Shown piece by piece: positions 6,031-7,542 of a stretch of DNA of 7,542 nt. Origin of the DNA: Desulfobacter sp. (lineage in GTDB: Bacteria > Desulfobacterota > Desulfobacteria > Desulfobacterales > Desulfobacteraceae); the NCBI GenBank assembly GCA_030145005.1, contig JAQYWJ010000014.1:1-7542 (forward strand), written 5' to 3'. A program made the position numbers and the translations under genes. Within the stretch, counting starts at the first letter, position 1. Each line of letters begins with the position of its first letter. The notes below the pieces were generated by a model. That model had not been told where the DNA came from and searched no databases. It saw only the letters and a list, made by a program, of their open reading frames with translations.

Positions 6031-7014
6031 ATGGAAGGTTCAAATAAAAATATGGGAAGGGTAAATGCCGTTTTGCTGGCAGTTGCAGTCATTGCAGCTA
6101 TGGTTTTATATAATTCTGCCTACGTGATAGATGAAACCGAACAAGTGGTTATCACCCAGTTCGGGCGTATTGTGGGTGATGCTAAGAAAACACCGGGATT
6201 GAAGTTCAAGATTCCATTTGTCCAGAAGGTGAATTATTTCCCCAAAAATCTGCTTGAGTGGGACGGGGATCCGGGACAAATCCCCACAAAGGATAAAACA
6301 TATATCTGGGTGGATACCTTTGCCCGATGGCAGATCAGTGATCCTATTGTCTATTTTCAGACGGTGAAAGACGAATTTTCTGGGCTGAAAAGACTGGACG
6401 ATATTATCGATCCGGCCATGCGTGATTTGATTTCCGCATACCCGCTTGTGGAAAGTGTAAGGAATACAGACCGCCCCATGGATACTTTTGATGTCATCCA
6501 GAGGCAGGGGGCCAAGGAAGGTGAAGAAACGCCTAAGCGGCTGGTTCGTTACCGTGTGGATTTGGGTCGCGCTGAAATTGCCCGCCAGATAGAAAAACAG
6601 GCCCGGGAAAAATTAGCGGATTTTGGAATTCAGGTCGTGGATGTTAAGATTAAGCGAATTAATTATATCGACAGTGTCCGCAGTTCTGTTTATGATCGAA
6701 TGATTGCAGAAAGAAATCAGATTGCAGAAAAGTTCAGGGCAGAGGGGCAAGGTGAGGCCAGCAATATCCGAGGAGGGAAAGAAAGAGATCTTCAGGTGAT
6801 TAAGTCCCAGGCGTATAAGCAGGCCCAGGAAATAAAGGGTAAGGCCGATGCACAAGCCACTCGTATTTACGCGGCGGCCTATGGGCAGGATCCTGAGTTC
6901 TATGCGTTTGTGAAGACCATGGAACTGTATAAGAAGGCGCTTGAAAAGGACAGCACCGTTATATTGTCAACGGATTCCGAACTAATGAAATATTTTAAGG
7001 AAAGTTCAAATTAG
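6031..7014 (+). CDS. hflC: HflC, SPFH subunit of the FtsH-modulating complex
   Basis: HflC is the partner of HflK in the FtsH-modulating membrane complex. The 327 residues have an N-terminal anchor at about 11-29 (VNAVLLAVAVIAAMVLYNS), followed at once by the band-7 opening YVIDETEQVVITQFGRIVGD (31-50). The HflC-typical LLEWDGDPGQIPTKDK (74-89) follows. The C-terminal helix contains GQGEASNIRGGKERD (239-253) and the well-conserved ADAQATRIYAAAYGQDPEF (272-290). Length and order are normal for the family, with no damage. Its ATG lies 2 bases beyond the hflK stop, with AAAGGTG at 6018-6024 as a ribosome binding site, so it is cotranscribed with and probably coupled to hflK. An ATG at 6052 is possible but would trim the segment before the anchor. 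The operon ends here; a stem-loop follows at 7025-7072. Confidence 0.94.
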   Translation: MEGSNKNMGRVNAVLLAVAVIAAMVLYNSAYVIDETEQVVITQFGRIVGDAKKTPGLKFKIPFVQKVNYFPKNLLEWDGDPGQIPTKDKTYIWVDTFARWQISDPIVYFQTVKDEFSGLKRLDDIIDPAMRDLISAYPLVESVRNTDRPMDTFDVIQRQGAKEGEETPKRLVRYRVDLGRAEIARQIEKQAREKLADFGIQVVDVKIKRINYIDSVRSSVYDRMIAERNQIAEKFRAEGQGEASNIRGGKERDLQVIKSQAYKQAQEIKGKADAQATRIYAAAYGQDPEFYAFVKTMELYKKALEKDSTVILSTDSELMKYFKESSN

Positions 7015-7024
7015 ATTGCGACAT

Positions 7025-7072
7025 GTGGGATATGAGTATTGAGCTGAGTTGATACAACTCAATACTCCCCAC
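7025..7072. terminator. Stem-loop between convergent hflC and bS22-like gene
   Basis: GAGTATTGAG (7034-7043) pairs perfectly with CTCAATACTC (7058-7067). After a 4-nt bulge the stem continues with GTGGG (7025-7029) and CCCAC (7068-7072), and a short GTTG/CAAC helix can form inside the loop. It begins 10 bases past the hflC stop. Neither strand has a T-run right after it, so it is more likely a 3'-end protecting or Rho-related structure than a classical terminator, though it could serve both convergent units. Confidence 0.5.
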
Positions 7073-7113
7073 GGGCTTAGGAAAGAAAAAGGTAAATCCA
7101 GTTTCTTTAGAAC

Positions 7114-7209
7114 CTATTTTTTCTTTCTTTGATGCCTGGTTTTGGCAAGGAGCTTTCTATGTTTATGCTTGCGCATTTTTTTTCTTCTCTTTTTTATAAC
7201 GCTGCCCAA
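7114..7209 (-). CDS. bS22 / AURKAIP1-COX24-type small ribosomal peptide
   Basis: A 31-residue, extremely basic peptide: MGSVIKKRRKKMRKHKHRK (1-19) then LLAKTRHQRKKK (20-31). This is the compact form of the AURKAIP1/COX24 domain, which includes bacterial bS22, a small peptide of the 30S subunit, and the mitochondrial proteins AURKAIP1 and Cox24. MGSVIKKRRK, the central HRKLL and TRHQR are the family's hallmarks. The start is TTG at 7209; an ATG at 7176 would cut off the conserved first eleven residues. AAGGAGGTGA at 7224-7215 is a perfect ten-base match to the 16S 3' tail, 8 bases from the TTG, so translation should be strong despite the rare start codon. A promoter lies at 7263-7292. It is convergent with hflC and divergent from the gene at 7322. 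Its small size makes it easy to miss in automated annotation. Confidence 0.9.
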   Translation of the reverse strand: MGSVIKKRRKKMRKHKHRKLLAKTRHQRKKK

Positions 7210-7262
7210 AAAAATCACCTCCTTTTAAATCAGTAATTTGTCATTTGATTTGCTAACTTTTG

Positions 7263-7292
7263 ACTATAGCATAGTTTTAAATCAAGTGTCCA
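7263..7292 (-). promoter_or_regulatory. Promoter of the bS22-like gene
   Basis: On the - strand TGGACA (7292-7287, one mismatch from consensus) and TATAGT (7268-7263, one mismatch) are 18 bases apart, with a TG extension just before the -10. Transcription would start near 7256, leaving a leader of about 47 nt that contains the strong ribosome binding site. The -10 overlaps a small palindrome ACTAT-AGC-ATAGT (7263-7275) in the divergent region. Confidence 0.6.
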
Positions 7293-7321
7293 TTCTTTTG
7301 TTGTATGGAGTAGGCGTGTAA

Positions 7322-7542
7322 ATGACACGATTTTTTAATGATAGTGAACTTGAGCACGTGGCAACAGCATCGCTGCGGGCCGAAGAGATGGTGTATAATT
7401 ATTTTAAGTTTTCCTCCTCCCAATGGCTTAAAAACAGATATGATATTAAAACCGCCAGGGATCTGGTCCCCCATGAACGGGTGGAAGGCCCTTTTGCCCA
7501 GGTGCTTAAATATGAAGGCCGGCGGCAGGACCGTTCTTTAGG
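7322..7542 (+). CDS. Unrecognised protein, 5' part only
   Basis: An open frame from ATG at 7322 runs to the window edge without a stop, giving 73 complete codons. The peptide begins MTRFFNDSELEHVATASLR and continues through YNYFKFSSSQWLKNRYDIKT, then HERVEGPFAQVLKYEGRRQD. It is mixed in charge and hydrophilic, with no signal peptide or membrane segment in the visible part, and should be cytoplasmic. Codon choice resembles the neighbouring genes, with many GAA, AAA and CTG/CTT codons, which supports real coding. GGAG at 7307-7310 is a slightly distant ribosome binding site. It is transcribed divergently from the bS22-like gene. I do not recognise the family; a metal-binding or catalytic motif, if any, must lie downstream of the window. 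Confidence 0.75.
   Translation, partial: MTRFFNDSELEHVATASLRAEEMVYNYFKFSSSQWLKNRYDIKTARDLVPHERVEGPFAQVLKYEGRRQDRSL

Overview
The window looks like ordinary chromosome of an anaerobic deltaproteobacterium, probably a Desulfobacterota / Desulfobacterales member. That assignment is an inference from the style of the proteins (HflK/HflC, DciA-type DUF721, EpmB, a DHH phosphoesterase) and from the moderate GC content; no marker gene settles it. There is no CRISPR array, phage or antitoxin locus, and no complete transposase.

Layout, left to right. (1) 11-863, + strand: a decayed UDP-glucose 6-dehydrogenase gene. It carries two premature TAA codons, a frameshift and a large internal deletion that removes the catalytic-cysteine region. 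(2) 980-1909, + strand: an intact DHH/DHHA1 phosphoesterase. (3) 3021-1963, - strand: EpmB-type radical-SAM lysine 2,3-aminomutase, convergent with the DHH gene. (4) 3202-3111, - strand: tRNA-Ser(GGA) with its own strong promoter and a good intrinsic terminator. (5) 4265-3242, - strand: a two-gene unit in which a DUF721/DciA-like protein overlaps a TrmN6-like methyltransferase by 20 nt. (6) 4266-4954: about 690 bp of non-coding DNA with three 95-bp copies of one repeat. The two left copies face opposite ways and bound a 429-bp MITE-like unit. (7) 4955-7014, + strand: the hflK-hflC operon, encoding the membrane SPFH complex that modulates FtsH. (8) 7209-7114, - strand: a 31-codon gene for a bS22 / AURKAIP1-COX24-type ribosomal peptide, with a TTG start and a near-ideal ribosome binding site. 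(9) From 7322, + strand: the start of an unrecognised protein that runs off the window.

Functionally the window is mostly housekeeping: translation (tRNA-Ser, EpmB for EF-P modification, tRNA methyltransferase-like enzyme, bS22-like peptide), replication (DciA-like helicase loader) and membrane proteolysis control (HflKC). The less ordinary parts are the 95-bp repeat family between the divergent dciA and hflK units, the very short ribosomal-peptide gene and the decayed ugd. I did not find convincing evidence for a new multi-gene system.
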